This document shows positions 5,095 through 5,237 of a stretch of DNA of 5,237 bases, piece after piece. The position numbers and the translations under genes are program-made. The notes beneath the pieces were generated by a model. That model saw nothing but the letters and a program-made list of their open reading frames with translations, was not told the DNA's origin and searched no databases. The stretch is from assembly GCA_963169295.1 (NCBI GenBank), contig CAUJDD010000058.1, positions 1 to 5,237 of the forward strand. Direction: 5' to 3'. This stretch comes from UBA4416 sp020846025. GTDB taxonomy: Bacteria > Bacteroidota > Bacteroidia > B-17B0 > Aurantibacillaceae. Position 1 is the stretch's first letter. Each line of letters begins with the position of its first letter.

Positions 5095-5213
5095 ACCTAA
5101 CGTAGCGGACGCTTTGCGAAGCTACGAAGAAAAACGGAGTTTTTCGTAGGAGTTTTGCAAAACGGCCTGTTGGGCGAAGCCCAGCGGGACGTGCAGCGTC
5201 CGCTACGTTGGGT
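5095..5213. repeat. 119-bp GC-richer palindromic element with attC-like ends
   Basis: ACCTAACGTAGCGGACGCT (5095-5113) and AGCGTCCGCTACGTTGGGT (5195-5213) are inverted copies with a single T/G wobble in 19 positions. The interior folds further: CTACGA...AAAAC (5122-5135) with GTTTTTCGTAG (5139-5149) and a 3-nt bulge; the exact palindrome GTTTTGCAAAAC (5152-5163); and TGGGC-GAA-GCCCA extended by G-T pairs (5166-5188). The ends fit the integron attC cores RYYYAAC (ACCTAAC) and GTTRRRY (GTTGGGT), and the length is in the attC range. Against attC, the arms pair fully, with no unpaired spacer or extrahelical bases visible, and no integrase is in the window. A dispersed palindromic repeat or structured RNA is at least as likely. 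Confidence 0.7.
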
Positions 5214-5237
5214 CGAAAGCCCGCTAGGGTTTCGACC
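5211..5237. repeat. Hairpin at the window edge
   Basis: GGTCGAAA (5211-5218) pairs with TTTCGACC (5230-5237), one G is bulged, and CCC/GGG closes a GCTA loop. It overlaps the last three bases of the 119-bp palindrome, so the two structures would compete or stack. It runs to the last base of the window and may continue. There is no T-run inside the window to make it a terminator. Confidence 0.7.

Overview
The window looks like an accessory stretch of an AT-rich Bacteroidota genome (Flavobacteriia, Cytophagia or Chitinophagia type; I cannot name the genus). The evidence is a C-terminal type IX secretion (T9SS) sorting domain, a Bacteroidota-style tail-fibre-like protein, start codons without a Shine-Dalgarno sequence in the main operon, and a promoter of the Bacteroidota TTG / TAnnTTTG type.

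Layout. (a) 1-129: the 5' end of an IS3-family insertion sequence running leftward out of the window; only the first 17 codons of its OrfA are present. (b) 130-827: about 700 bp without a convincing gene. It holds a 20-bp tandem duplication (191-230), a minus-strand intrinsic terminator (296-317), a 21-bp-arm foldback (352-423) and eleven diverged 21-bp tandem units in constant register (573-803). (c) 828-4589: three minus-strand genes spaced by 1 and 2 nt, certainly one operon. In transcription order they are a 451-aa exported tail-fibre-like protein with a C-terminal coiled coil, a 560-aa T9SS cargo protein, and a 239-aa outer-membrane beta-barrel. (d) 4590-4740: promoter, dyad operator candidate and an upstream terminator-like hairpin. 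(e) 4741-5237: no convincing gene but dense secondary structure: a 51-nt foldback, an inverted partner of the element at 269-317, and a more GC-rich 119-bp palindromic element whose ends match integron attC core consensus, followed by another hairpin at the window edge.

How the genes may work together (inference): all three products carry export signals and are made from one message. The T9SS cargo would cross the outer membrane and be displayed or released, the barrel next to it would sit in the outer membrane and could anchor or assist it, and the tail-fibre-like protein would be a surface or secreted fibrous protein. This recalls the known pairing of SprB/CHU_C-type cargo with PorP/SprF-type barrels, but the barrel here is shorter and the final sorting domain is type A, so the partnership is a hypothesis. 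The operon sits between repeat-rich, structured flanks, one bordered by an insertion sequence, which fits an accessory locus open to gain and loss.
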